NCBI GenBank assembly: GCA_963782445.1
Contig: CAWAJM010000001.1
Coordinates: forward strand, 2,232,001 to 2,296,000
Source of the DNA: ZC4RG20 sp963782445
Lineage (GTDB): Bacteria > Pseudomonadota > Gammaproteobacteria > Steroidobacterales > Rariloculaceae
DNA length: 64,000 nt
Direction of reading: 5' to 3'
Part shown: one piece after another, positions 44,628 through 53,429 of the stretch
Position numbering within the stretch: the stretch's first letter is position 1
Layout of the letters: the number at the start of each line of letters is the position of its first letter
Made by a program: the position numbers and the translations under genes
Notes under the pieces: generated by a model
Seen by the model: only the letters and a program-made list of their open reading frames with translations
Told to the model about the DNA's origin: nothing
Database searches by the model: none

Positions 44628-45614
44628 TCAGAGCCATCGCCTCCATTTGAAATACAGGTAGGGGAGCACGGCCGAGAGGACCATGAGCCCCAAGGCGTAG
44701 TAGGGATAGCCGAAGGACCAGCCGAGCTCCGGCATATGCCTGAAATTCATGCCGTAAATCGAGGCGATCAACGTCGGCGGCAGGAACACAACTGCCGCCA
44801 CTGAGAAGATCTTGATGATGTTGTTTTGCTCGATGTTAATCATTCCGAGCGTCGCATCGAGCAGGAACGTGATCTTCTGCGAAAGAAAGGAGGAATGATC
44901 CGTCAACGACTGAATGTCCCGCGCGAGCGTGCCGAGCCGCCCGCGAAGGTCCGGATCGTCCGTGCCCTGCGACTTGACCTGTCGCAGGAACCCGCCCAGG
45001 CGCTCGAGCGTAAGCAGACTGTCGCGAATCTTCGAGTTCAGATCGCCCTTGCGGCCGATCTCCTCGAGCCATTGCTGAAAGTCCCGGCTGGGCCGGCCCC
45101 CGGCGCCGTTGACTTGGAAGATCCCGCGCGAAATGCCCTCGACGTCGCGCCCCACGCGTTCGATGACATCGGCCAGCCGGTCCACGATGACTTCCAGCAG
45201 CGCAATCAGGGCTCCGAAGCCGGTCGTCGCGCCGAGAGGCACCCTGAACGCTCGCTGCAGGAAGGTCTGAAACGCGCGCGGATCGTGATAACGCACGGTG
45301 ACGAGGCGATTCCCGGTCAGGACGAACGTGACGGGGGCCATCTCGGGATCGTCGCGGTCGGCCTGCGCCGGAAGCTGGGCCGTCATGAAGGCCGAGCCCT
45401 CCTCCATATAGAGGCGGCTCGATACTTCGATCTCTTCCATTTCCTCGCGTGTCGGGATGTTGATGCCTACCGCCCGCTCGAGCAGCCGCTCCTCGGCGTC
45501 GGTCGGATCGAGCATGTCGATCCAGACGATATCGTCGAGGTCGTTCCCGATGTCCTGGCCGAGCTCGGCCAGCCGCCGAAGCCGGCCCCGCTCATTGACG
45601 TAGGCGTTGATCAT
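44628..45614 (-). CDS. corA: CorA-family divalent cation channel
   Basis: A 328-residue Mg2+/Co2+ channel. The long N-terminal cytoplasmic domain (about 1-265) ends in the stalk helix. Two C-terminal membrane helices follow (IIKIFSVAAVVFLPPTLIAS and YPYYALGLMVLSAVLPYLYF), with the selectivity motif YGMNF between them and a basic tail KWRRWL. ATG 45614 (MINAYVNERGRLRRLAE) is the natural start. No Mg-sensor leader was recognised upstream. Confidence 0.92.
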   Translation of the reverse strand: MINAYVNERGRLRRLAELGQDIGNDLDDIVWIDMLDPTDAEERLLERAVGINIPTREEMEEIEVSSRLYMEEGSAFMTAQLPAQADRDDPEMAPVTFVLTGNRLVTVRYHDPRAFQTFLQRAFRVPLGATTGFGALIALLEVIVDRLADVIERVGRDVEGISRGIFQVNGAGGRPSRDFQQWLEEIGRKGDLNSKIRDSLLTLERLGGFLRQVKSQGTDDPDLRGRLGTLARDIQSLTDHSSFLSQKITFLLDATLGMINIEQNNIIKIFSVAAVVFLPPTLIASIYGMNFRHMPELGWSFGYPYYALGLMVLSAVLPYLYFKWRRWL

Positions 45615-45721
45615 GATTCCACGGGGCTCCCCGGAGCCGACAGACGGCAGGCATGTTAACCCGCTTCGATCCGCACGGGGATCCGGAGCCCGACGCCGGA
45701 AGGACGTTCGGCGAATCTCGT

Positions 45722-46168
45722 TCAGTCGGCCGCGGCGTCCGCCTCGACGTCGATGCCGGCCCCGAGGAAGCAGACGTAGCCGCGGATCTTCGCGGCATCC
45801 TCAAGGGGCGCCTCGTACGACCAGGCCGCCTCTTCGAACACGCGCCCGCCGGCCTCGACGCTGTAATACGTGGCTTCGCCTTTGTAGGGGCAAACCGTGC
45901 GCTTTGCCGCGACCGCGAGGCGGGCCTCGCGCAGGTCCTCGCGGAGCAGGTAGAAACGATTCGGCAGGCCCGTCTCGGAGACGAGCCGCGGCCGGCTCGA
46001 TTCGGCCAGCACGACACCGCCGGCACGCACGCGCACCCGCCGCGCGCTCGCGCGCACATCGACGCGGTGATAAGGGTCCCGCAGGTGCCCGAAGACGCGT
46101 TGGTCCTCGTCGAACCATGCATCGATGCGATCGAAATAGTGCGTCTGGCACCAAAGTTGCTGCGGGGC
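45722..46168 (-). pseudogene. DUF427 protein, N-terminal half missing
   Basis: Minus-strand sequence encoding the second DUF427 repeat: FDRIDAWFDEDQRVFGHLRD, PYHRVDVRASARRVRVRAGG, ETGLPNRFYLLREDL, TVCPYKGEATYYSVEAG, AAWSYEAPL. Family members have two such repeats; the first is missing, and the frame has no plausible start codon before it runs into the divergent SDR remnant. An ORF start at 46303 lies inside that other gene. It is probably a truncated, dead copy. Confidence 0.6.
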
Positions 46169-46193
46169 GGAGACGAGGCAAAGGAGGCATGCT

Positions 46194-46589
46194 ATGACCG
46201 ACCTGCTCAAGGACAAAGTCGCCGTCGTAACCGGCTCGGACTCCGGCATCGGCCAGGCTACAGCCGAAGCGTTCGCGGCCGAAGGCGCCGACGTGACGAT
46301 CACCTACCTGCACGACACGGACGGCGCCGAGGCGACGCGGCGCAAGGTCGAGGCCTGCGGGCGGCGCGCCCTCGTGGTGCAGGTCGATTAGCGGCGGCCG
46401 GAAGCGGCAATCGACGACCCGCAGCGCCGCGAAGAACAGGTTCAGAGCATCCCCTGGAAGCGGGCGGCCGAGCCGCGCGAGATCGCGCGGCTCGCAGTCT
46501 ACCTGGCCTCCGACGACGCCGACTACGTGACGGGCCAAACCTTCACGATAGACGGCGGACTCACGATGAACCTGGGCCAGGGAGCCTAA
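46194..46589 (+). pseudogene. Short-chain dehydrogenase (stress SDR) with internal deletion and stop
   Basis: A strong AAAGGAGG lies just before ATG 46194. The N-terminus is normal (LLKDKVAVVTGSDSGIGQAT, NAD(P) motif) up to ACGRRALVVQVD, then TAG at 46389. In the same frame the C-terminal end follows: PQRREEQVQSIPWKRAAEPR, EIARLAVYLASDDADYVTGQ, TFTIDGGLTMNLGQGA. The central section with the catalytic Tyr-x3-Lys (about 150 residues) is deleted. The parent was a glucose/ribitol-dehydrogenase-like or general stress SDR. Confidence 0.75.
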
Positions 46590-46678
46590 GCCTCTGCCGG
46601 AGTCATGATGCGCCTGCTGCGGACGCCGCACGCCCTGGCAATGCCGATCATGCCCCGGATAGACGCCTAGCGTCGCGG

Positions 46679-47109
46679 ATGGTCTCCGGCGAGCGCCACG
46701 CAACAGCGGCTTCAGCCCGCGACTTCCTGCCCGCGCGGCATTCGCTGGCTGCCGCCCGCCGCGCCGCGGCGGGTTGCCGGGGTTGCGGCCTGTGGCAACG
46801 AGCCACGCAGACGGTTTTCGGGGAGGGCCTGCGCGGGGCGCGGCTCATCGTCGGCGAGACGCCGGGCGACCGCGAAGACCTCGCCGGCAAGCCGTTCCTG
46901 GGCCCGGCCGCAGCTTCTCGGTCCGGCGCGACCGAGGCCGCTTCGTGAGCACGGCCTATGCGCCGCGCACGACCGGCACCGTCCACCCCTCGGCGCTGCT
47001 GCGGCTTCCCCACGGCGAGGACCGCGCGGCCGAGATCGCGAAGTTCCATGCGGATCTCGCCCGCGCAAGGCGCGAGCTCGAGCACCGCGAAGGCACCGCG
47101 TCAAGCTGA
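46679..47109 (+). pseudogene. Family 4/5 uracil-DNA glycosylase remnant (deletion and frameshift)
   Basis: The first part (SARDFLPARHSLAAARRAAA, GCRGCGLWQRATQTVFGEG, VGETPGDREDLAGKPFLGPA) matches the N-terminus of Fe-S uracil-DNA glycosylases, including the first CxxC pair. The second part, in another frame from about 46915, matches the C-terminus (SVRRDRGRFVSTAYAPRTTG, TVHPSALLRLP). The central 90 or so residues are absent, including the second Fe-S cysteines. Not functional. Confidence 0.7.
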
Positions 47110-47212
47110 TGAATGCCGTGACCACGTGGGCCCTTACGGCAGCGCTTAAGCGCCGGTATGCTGGAACCCCGAACGGCGTGACGCTGCCGGCAGGACGACG
47201 GAAGGAGGCAAA

Positions 47213-47455
47213 ATGGCCAACAGAACCCTCGACCTCGGCGCCCAGGACCCGGAGCTCAGAAATTCACCGATTGCCGAGGAAGGCGACGAGGACACCGAAA
47301 CCTTGCGCGAGACCGTGACCGAGGACGCGCCGCTCTGCTACTTCAACGACCGCGCCTACGTGCACGGCACGCTCGTGCGCAGCGGCACGACGACACTGCG
47401 CTGCGAGCACGGCCTCTGGGTACGCGCGGGCCCGGGCGACCCGGACAACCCCTGA
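47213..47455 (+). CDS. Small acidic protein, DUF1496-like
   Basis: An 80-residue protein with an excellent Shine-Dalgarno (AAGGAGG, 5 nt before the ATG). The N-terminal half is acidic and probably disordered. The C-terminal half has CYFNDRAYVHGTLVRSGTTT and LRCEHGLWVRAG, similar to DUF1496, in which paired cysteines stabilise a small beta fold. It lies 11 nt before the polX start and is probably cotranscribed with it. Confidence 0.75.
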   Translation: MANRTLDLGAQDPELRNSPIAEEGDEDTETLRETVTEDAPLCYFNDRAYVHGTLVRSGTTTLRCEHGLWVRAGPGDPDNP

Positions 47456-47466
47456 GCCGCAGCGCG

Positions 47467-49278
47467 TTGGCCCGGAAGCTCAAGCCCGCCGCCGCCGCGG
47501 GCCCGCGCACGCAGCGCGCCGCAGCCCCCGCGGAGGACGCGGCGCCCGATGCGGGCGGTCCGCCCGCGACGAACGCGCAGATCGCTGATCTGTTCGATGA
47601 GCTCGCGGACCTGCTCGACATCGAAGGCGGCAACGCCTTCCGCGTTCGAGCCTATCGGTACGCGGCCGACCTGATCCGCGGCCACCCCAAGGCCATGTCG
47701 GATCTGATCGCCGCCGGCAAGGACCTGACGGAGCTGCCCGGCATCGGCAGGGATCTTGCGGGTAAGCTACGCACGCTCGTCGAGACGGGCCGTCTGCCCG
47801 TGCTCGAGGAGGTCGCCCAGCGCACCCCGCGCGTGCTGAGCCGGCTCATGCGCATCGACGGCCTGGGCCCGAAGCGCGTCAAGACTCTGTACCACGAGCT
47901 CGGCGTGCGCTCGGTCGAGGATCTCGAACGGGCGGCCGAGGCCGGCCGCATTCGCGAGCTGCCAGGCTTCGGCGCCAAGACCGAGCAGATCATTCTTGCG
48001 GGTTGCGAGCGGCTCGTCGTGCGAGAGAGCCGCATGCGGCTCTCGGTCGCCGAGCAGATCGCAGAGCCCTTGGCCGAGTACCTGCGAGCCTGCGGCGGCG
48101 TCAAACAAGTGACGGTCGCGGGCAGTTATAGACGGCGCAAAGAGTCGGTCGGCGACCTCGACTTCGTCGTGACGGCGAAACGCGGCGCCAACGTCATGCG
48201 CCACTTCACGAGTTATGCCGACGTCGCCGAGGTCGTCTCGAGCGGCGCCACCCGCTCGACCGTGCGGCTGCGCTCGGGCCTGCAGGTCGACTTGCGGCTC
48301 GTGCCGCAGGTCAGCTACGGGGCGGCATTGCACTACTTCACGGGTTCCAAGGCGCACAACATCGCCGTGCGCACGCTCGGTCTACGCAAGGGTTACAAGA
48401 TCAACGAGTACGGCGTCTTCGCAGGCGAGGAGCGCATCGCGGGCCCCACGGAGGAGAGCGTCTATGCAGCGGTCGACCTACCCTATATCGCGCCCGAGCT
48501 GCGCGAGGACCGCGGCGAGATTGACGCAGCGCGCCGCGGCGCGCTGCCCAAGGTCATCGCGCTCGATGACATCCGCGGCGATCTGCACTGCCACACGGTC
48601 GCGAGCGACGGCCATGCCACGCTGGAGGAGATGGCCCGGGCGGCGGCCGAGATCGGCTACGAGTACGTCTCGATCAACGATCACTCGAAGCGCGTCACGA
48701 TTGCGAACGGCCTCGACGAGCGCCGCCTGCTCGAGCAGCTCGAAGCCATCGACGCGCTCAACGAGCGGCTCACAGGCATCACCGTGCTCAAGTCCGCCGA
48801 AGTGGACATTCTCGAAGACGGTTCGTTGGACTACTCCGACGCGGCCCTGGCCCGGCTCGACTTTACGGTCTGCTCCGTGCACTACCAATTCGGGCTGACG
48901 GAGGCGAAGCAGACGGCGCGGGTGCTGCGCGCCATGGACAACCCGCACTTCGCGATCCTAGGCCACCCGCGCGGCCGCGTGATCGGCCAACGCGAGCCCT
49001 TCCCGCTGAACCTCGAGCGCGTGCTGCGCGGCGCGGCCGAGCGCGGCTGCTTCCTCGAGCTCAACGCGCACGCGGGCCGCCTCGATCTCGACGACGAGGG
49101 CTGCCGCCTCGCCCGCGAGGTCGGCGTCAAAGTGGCGATCTCGACCGACGCCCACAGCACGGCCGGGCTCCGCTCCATGCGCTTCGGCATCGACCAGGCA
49201 CGCCGCGGCTGGCTCGAGGCCGCCGACGTCGTCAACACCCGGCCGCTGGCCGAGCTCAGAGCGCTGCTGCAGCGGTAG
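47467..49278 (+). CDS. polX: Bacterial DNA polymerase X with PHP domain
   Basis: A 603-residue repair polymerase. An N-terminal extension (about 35 residues) precedes the 8-kDa/helix-hairpin-helix region (ADLFDELADLLDIEGGNAFR; LTELPGIGRDLAGKLRTLVE; IDGLGPKRVKTLYHELG). The palm carries AGSYRRRKESVGDLDFVV and the third carboxylate in LQVDLRLVPQ. The C-terminal PHP domain has the metal site DLHCHTVASDG (H374, H376), NDHSK and ISTDAHSTAGL. The start is TTG 47467; no closer ATG exists. PolX enzymes fill gaps in base-excision repair; the PHP domain adds a 3'-5' exonuclease or endonuclease. Confidence 0.9.
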   Translation: MARKLKPAAAAGPRTQRAAAPAEDAAPDAGGPPATNAQIADLFDELADLLDIEGGNAFRVRAYRYAADLIRGHPKAMSDLIAAGKDLTELPGIGRDLAGKLRTLVETGRLPVLEEVAQRTPRVLSRLMRIDGLGPKRVKTLYHELGVRSVEDLERAAEAGRIRELPGFGAKTEQIILAGCERLVVRESRMRLSVAEQIAEPLAEYLRACGGVKQVTVAGSYRRRKESVGDLDFVVTAKRGANVMRHFTSYADVAEVVSSGATRSTVRLRSGLQVDLRLVPQVSYGAALHYFTGSKAHNIAVRTLGLRKGYKINEYGVFAGEERIAGPTEESVYAAVDLPYIAPELREDRGEIDAARRGALPKVIALDDIRGDLHCHTVASDGHATLEEMARAAAEIGYEYVSINDHSKRVTIANGLDERRLLEQLEAIDALNERLTGITVLKSAEVDILEDGSLDYSDAALARLDFTVCSVHYQFGLTEAKQTARVLRAMDNPHFAILGHPRGRVIGQREPFPLNLERVLRGAAERGCFLELNAHAGRLDLDDEGCRLAREVGVKVAISTDAHSTAGLRSMRFGIDQARRGWLEAADVVNTRPLAELRALLQR

Positions 49279-49369
49279 GAAAAGGGGTCAGAGCCCTTTT
49301 TTTCGCCATGCCTCGGTAGTCGTGCGGCTGCGGCGTGCTCGCGAAAAAGGGCTCTGACCCCTTTTCCTA
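49276..49369. repeat. Inverted repeat with T-tracts between convergent genes (terminator/REP-like)
   Basis: The arm GGAAAAGGGGTCAGAGCCCT followed by a run of T (49278-49303) is repeated in inverse at 49341-49368, with about 38 nt between. It lies between the convergent polX and aldehyde dehydrogenase genes, and a partial extra copy (CCCCTTTTCCTAC) follows at 49370-49382. It could work as a bidirectional terminator. The core GGGGTCAGAGCCCTTTT is like dispersed REP-type sequences seen in many proteobacteria. Confidence 0.75.
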
Positions 49370-49384
49370 CCCCTTTTCCTACCG

Positions 49385-50887
49385 CTACAGCCCGACGGAG
49401 ACGGTCTTGATCTCGGTATACGCCTCGATGCCGTCGCGTCCCTGCTCGCGGCCGAGACCGGACTGCTTGTAGCCGCCGAATGGCATCGGCATCTCCTTGG
49501 CGCCGCCGTTGATGCTGATAGTCCCCGCGCGGATCTTGCGGGCCAGCGTATGCGCGATGCGGATGTCGCGCGTCCAAACGTTCGCCGCCAGACCGTAGCT
49601 CGTCGCATTGGCAAGGCGCGCGACCGCGTCGAGATCGTCGTCGTCCGCGAACGGCATGCCGCAGAGCACGGGGCCGAAGATCTCCTCCTGGAATACGCTC
49701 ATCTCCGGGCGCACGTGCGCGAGCAGCGTCGGTTCGACGAAGTAGCCTTCCCCGCCGATGCGCCGACCGCCCGTCACGATCTCCGCACCCTGCTCGGTCC
49801 CGGCCTCGATATAACCCATGACGCGCTCGAGCTGCCCGGCCGAGACGATGGGGCCCATCTCCGTATCCGGCGCCGTGCCGGGGCCGACCTTGAGCTTCGC
49901 CGCACGCTCGGCGAAGCCTTGCATGACGCGATCGAAAACCTTCTCGTGCGCGAAGAGCCGGGTGCCCGCCGCGCAGTATTGGCCGGTTTTGAAAAAAATC
50001 GTCGAGCTCGCCGCCGCCGTCGCGGCCTCGATGTCCGCATCCGGGAAGATGATGATCGGCGACTTCCCGCCGAGCTCGAGCGTCACCCGCTTCATATTGG
50101 CCGCCGCTGCAACGAGGATCGACCGGCCGACGCGCGTTGAGCCGGTGAACGAGATCTTCTCGATGCCAGGATGCTCTACGAGCGCCTGGCCGGCCGTCTC
50201 GCCGAAGCCGGTCACGACGTTCACGACGCCCGGCGGAAACCCGATCTCCTCGACGAGCTGCGCGAGCCTGAGCGCCGACAGCGGCGTGAGCTCTGCGGGC
50301 TTGTGCACGACCGTGCAGCCGACGGCGAGCGCGGGGCCGAGCTTGTTGACGGCCATGAGCAGCGGCGCATTCCACGGCGTGATTGCCCCGACGACCCCGA
50401 CGGGCTCGCGCAGCGTGAACGAGAACGCGCGCCCGGCGGCCGACGAGAGCGCCGTGTCGCCGGTTAGCTTCGTGGCCCAGCCGGCGTTGTAGCGCAGGCT
50501 CTCGACGGCCATTGCAACGTCGACATGCCGCGTCGAGCGCACGGGGTTGCCGCCATCGAGACTCTCGAGCAGCGCGAGCTCGTCGGCGTGCGCCTCGAGT
50601 GCATCGGCGAGCCGCAGCAGTAGCTTCTGTCGCTCGGCATGCGCGAGTCTCGGCCACGGCCCGTCCTCGAACGCCCGCCGCGCGGCCGCGACGGCAAGGT
50701 CGATGTCTGCGGCCTCGCCCGCGGCCGCCCGCGCGATGACCGTCCCCGTCGCAGGGTCCTGCACCTCGAACGTCTGCCCCGACACTGCCTCCCGCCACTC
50801 GCCGCCGATGTAGAGCCGGTGGGCGTGCGCCGCGAGCTCGGCCTTGAGCGCATCGACGGGCGGAGACATGGCGGTGAGGGCGTTCAT
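49385..50887 (-). CDS. NAD(P)-dependent aldehyde dehydrogenase
   Basis: A 500-residue ALDH. The catalytic cysteine is C305 in FFKTGQYCAAGTRLF and the general base Glu is in TLELGGKSP. NAD-binding GSTRVGRSI and the N-terminal YIGGEWREAVSGQTFEVQDP are typical. The C-terminus has GGYKQSGLGREQG. It oxidises aldehydes to acids; the substrate cannot be told from sequence (betaine aldehyde, phenylacetaldehyde and gamma-carboxymuconic semialdehyde dehydrogenases all look similar). It is divergent from nrdJ. Confidence 0.9.
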   Translation of the reverse strand: MNALTAMSPPVDALKAELAAHAHRLYIGGEWREAVSGQTFEVQDPATGTVIARAAAGEAADIDLAVAAARRAFEDGPWPRLAHAERQKLLLRLADALEAHADELALLESLDGGNPVRSTRHVDVAMAVESLRYNAGWATKLTGDTALSSAAGRAFSFTLREPVGVVGAITPWNAPLLMAVNKLGPALAVGCTVVHKPAELTPLSALRLAQLVEEIGFPPGVVNVVTGFGETAGQALVEHPGIEKISFTGSTRVGRSILVAAAANMKRVTLELGGKSPIIIFPDADIEAATAAASSTIFFKTGQYCAAGTRLFAHEKVFDRVMQGFAERAAKLKVGPGTAPDTEMGPIVSAGQLERVMGYIEAGTEQGAEIVTGGRRIGGEGYFVEPTLLAHVRPEMSVFQEEIFGPVLCGMPFADDDDLDAVARLANATSYGLAANVWTRDIRIAHTLARKIRAGTISINGGAKEMPMPFGGYKQSGLGREQGRDGIEAYTEIKTVSVGL

Positions 50888-51052
50888 ACGGGGCTCCCTT
50901 GTTCAGACGGCCAACCGAGACGCAAGCGGCGCTCGAGCGGACCATTATCGGCGCCCCCGGCGGCCCGCACCAGCGCATGCGGGCCGGCCCCGCGAGACAG
51001 CCGGCCGAGCCTTCGCTAATCTGTCCGGACACCCGTCCGCACCGGTCGCCGT

Positions 51053-52903
51053 ATGCCCAAATCCTCAACGCCGCCCACTGCGTCCGCCTTCACCGCGGCC
51101 ATTTCGCGTCACATCTGGGAGACGAAATACCGTTATCGCAGCGACGGCCGCGCCGTCGACGCGACCATCGACGAGACGTGGCGCCGAATCGCTCGGGCGC
51201 TGGCCGCGGCCGAGTCCGACCCGGCCTGGGAAGATCGCTTCTATGGCGCCCTACGCGGCTTCCGCTTCCTGCCGGGCGGCCGGATTCTCGCGGGCGCGGG
51301 CACCGGCCGCCGCGTGACCCTCTTCAACTGTTTCGTCATGGGCACGCTCGAAGACACGATGGACGGCATTTTCGACGGCCTCAAGGAGGGTGCCCTGACG
51401 ATGCAGCAGGGCGGCGGCGTGGGCTACGACTTCTCGACGCTGCGCCCGCGCGGCTCGCCCGCCGCAGCCGTCGGCGGCGTCGCCTCGGGGCCCGTCTCGT
51501 TCATGCGCATCTGGGACGCGATGTGCGCGACGCTGCTCTCGACGGGCGCGCGCCGCGGCGCCATGATGGCCACGCTGCGTTGCGACCATCCGGACATCGA
51601 GACGTTCGTCCGCGCCAAACAGACGCCCGGCGAGCTGCGCAACTTCAATCTCTCGGTGCTCGTGGGCGACGACTTCATGCGGGCCGTCGAGGCCGATGCG
51701 GACTGGCCGCTCGTGTTTCCGGTCCGGCCCGGAGAGGCTCCGTCCGGTGCGCATGAGACCGTCATGCGCCGCTGGTCCGGGTGCCTCGAGCCCGTCCCCT
51801 GCCGCGTCCATGCCCGCATCCGCGCCCGGGAGCTCTGGGACACGCTCATGCGCTCGACCTTCGACTACGCCGAGCCCGGCGTGCTGTTTATCGACCGCAT
51901 CAACCGCGCGAACAACCTCTGGTACCGCGAGCACATCAGCGCGACGAATCCCTGCGGCGAGCTCCCGCTGCCGCCCTACGGGGCCTGCGATCTCGGCTCG
52001 ATCAACCTGACGGCGTTCGTGCGCGACCCTTTCGGCCACGGCGCGATGCTCGATCTCGACGCCGTCGCGGCTACGACGCGCACGGCCGTCCGCATGATGA
52101 ACGCCGTCGTCAACGTCTCGCGATTCCCGCTGCCCGCGCAGGAACGCATGGCGCACGGTACAAGGCGTATCGGTCTGGGGCTGACGGGGCTCGCAGACTC
52201 CCTGATCATGCTCGGGCTGCATTACGCCGAGCCCGCCGCGCGCGAGCTCGCGGCGCGCGCCATGAGCACGATCTGCCATACGGCCTACCGCTGCTCGATC
52301 GAGCTCGCCGAGGCAAAGGGCCCGTTTCCCTTTTTCGATCGGGACCGCTACCTCGAAGGCGAATTCGTGCGCGGCCTGCCGCCCGACATCCGCGACGGCA
52401 TCGCGCGCCACGGCCTGCGGAACAGTCACGTCACGGCGATCGCGCCGACCGGCACGATCAGCCTGCTTGCCGACAACGTCTCGAGCGGCATTGAGCCGGT
52501 CTTCGATTTTCATTATCGCCGGCGCATGCTCGAGCTCGACGGCGGTCAAGCCGAGTACGAGCTCACCGATCACGCGCTCGAGCACTGGCGGGCCCTGCGC
52601 GGCGACGCGCCGCTACCGCCGACGTTCGTCAGCGCCCAGCAGCTCGAGCCCGCGGCGCACCTCGACATGCAGGCCGCGCTGCAGCCCTACGTAGACAGCT
52701 CGATCTCGAAGACGATCAACGTGCCGGCCGCATTTCCGTTCGAGCGCTTCAAGGACATCTATCGCTATGCCTTCGAGCACGGTCTCAAAGGCTGCACGAC
52801 GTATCGGCCGAACGCCGTTACGGGCGCCGTGCTGCGGGCGGGCGGGCCGGCCCCTGCGCAGGACGCGAAGCTCTGCTGCGTGCCCGAGCGGGAGGCGGAC
52901 TAG
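51053..52903 (+). CDS. nrdJ: Adenosylcobalamin-dependent ribonucleotide reductase, class II
   Basis: A 616-residue reductase producing deoxyribonucleotides without oxygen dependence. Features: RFLPGGRILAGAGTGRRVTL with the N-terminal cysteine FNCFVMGT, MQQGGGVGYDFSTLRPRG, FNLSVLVGDDFM, the active-site loop ATNPCGELPLPPYGACDLGS, and APTGTISLLADNVSSGIEP. The C-terminal CC near residue 608 (KLCCVPEREAD) may be the redox pair. No small beta subunit or nrdI/H genes are nearby, as expected for class II. The stop is TAG, immediately at the left edge of the palindromic element. Confidence 0.92.
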   Translation: MPKSSTPPTASAFTAAISRHIWETKYRYRSDGRAVDATIDETWRRIARALAAAESDPAWEDRFYGALRGFRFLPGGRILAGAGTGRRVTLFNCFVMGTLEDTMDGIFDGLKEGALTMQQGGGVGYDFSTLRPRGSPAAAVGGVASGPVSFMRIWDAMCATLLSTGARRGAMMATLRCDHPDIETFVRAKQTPGELRNFNLSVLVGDDFMRAVEADADWPLVFPVRPGEAPSGAHETVMRRWSGCLEPVPCRVHARIRARELWDTLMRSTFDYAEPGVLFIDRINRANNLWYREHISATNPCGELPLPPYGACDLGSINLTAFVRDPFGHGAMLDLDAVAATTRTAVRMMNAVVNVSRFPLPAQERMAHGTRRIGLGLTGLADSLIMLGLHYAEPAARELAARAMSTICHTAYRCSIELAEAKGPFPFFDRDRYLEGEFVRGLPPDIRDGIARHGLRNSHVTAIAPTGTISLLADNVSSGIEPVFDFHYRRRMLELDGGQAEYELTDHALEHWRALRGDAPLPPTFVSAQQLEPAAHLDMQAALQPYVDSSISKTINVPAAFPFERFKDIYRYAFEHGLKGCTTYRPNAVTGAVLRAGGPAPAQDAKLCCVPEREAD

Positions 52904-53066
52904 TGACCTGTAACGGCTGATTCGGTAGTGGCTGAGCGATGGATGGCGCGTCGGGGCAAGGCGCGAGGAGGAGGCATAGTGGTGACTATGGCGACGACGA
53001 GCAACGCGGCACCGGCGCGCCATCCATCGCTCAGCCACTACCGAATCAGCCGTTACAGGCCACTAG
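52900..53066. repeat. MITE-like palindromic element, copy 2, CTAG-flanked
   Basis: A 167-bp element with nearly perfect 51-bp terminal inverted repeats (50 of 51 match; arms 52900-52950 and 53016-53066), bounded by CTAG on both sides. The roughly 65-bp core is identical to copy 1 and contains CATAGT-GGTG-ACTATG. The left CTAG provides the nrdJ stop codon TAG. Folded as single strand it forms one long hairpin and could terminate transcription. No transposase gene is within it. Confidence 0.9.
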
Positions 53067-53221
53067 GCGGCTGCAGCGCCGCTTGAACTGCCTGAACCCT
53101 GCTTATGCGCGACGTGTGCTGCGCCCCCAACTTCAGCATGCGCTCGATCACGGGCAGCCGCGGCGCTTTCGCCCCACGGCTGCCTGCTCGAGCCGCCGCC
53201 GTCCTCGCGAATCCGTCTCGC

Positions 53222-53405
53222 TCAGAATCCCTTATGCGTCTCAGGGCCCGCGCTGTCCGCAGGCCGCCGCCGTGGGCGCCACAACGGCACCAGTATCGGC
53301 ACGCGCCCGCGATACTCGACATAGGTCTCGCCGTGCGCCTCGACGAGATCGCGCTCCTCGAGTTGCAGCGCGAGCAGGACGAGATCGATGGCCAGCGCCG
53401 CGGCG
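53222..53405 (-). pseudogene. Isoprenylcysteine-methyltransferase-like C-terminal fragment
   Basis: Minus-strand codons give AIDLVLLALQLEERDLVEAH, GETYVEYRGRVPILVPLW, the C-terminal signature (EERDLV-x-HG-x-Y-x2-YR) of ICMT/NnrU-like membrane methyltransferases. The preceding membrane helices are missing; upstream the frame becomes antisense to the AraC remnant. Only about 50 residues are recognisable. Confidence 0.55.
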
Positions 53406-53429
53406 GGGCTTGAGGCCGTACCCGAGTCG

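Noticed and set aside
51251..52585. 444-residue minus-strand ORF opposite nrdJ
   Set aside because: Antisense shadow; nrdJ has full class II motifs.
53105..53413. 102-residue plus-strand ORF downstream of element copy 2
   Set aside because: No family resemblance; its second half is antisense to the methyltransferase fragment.
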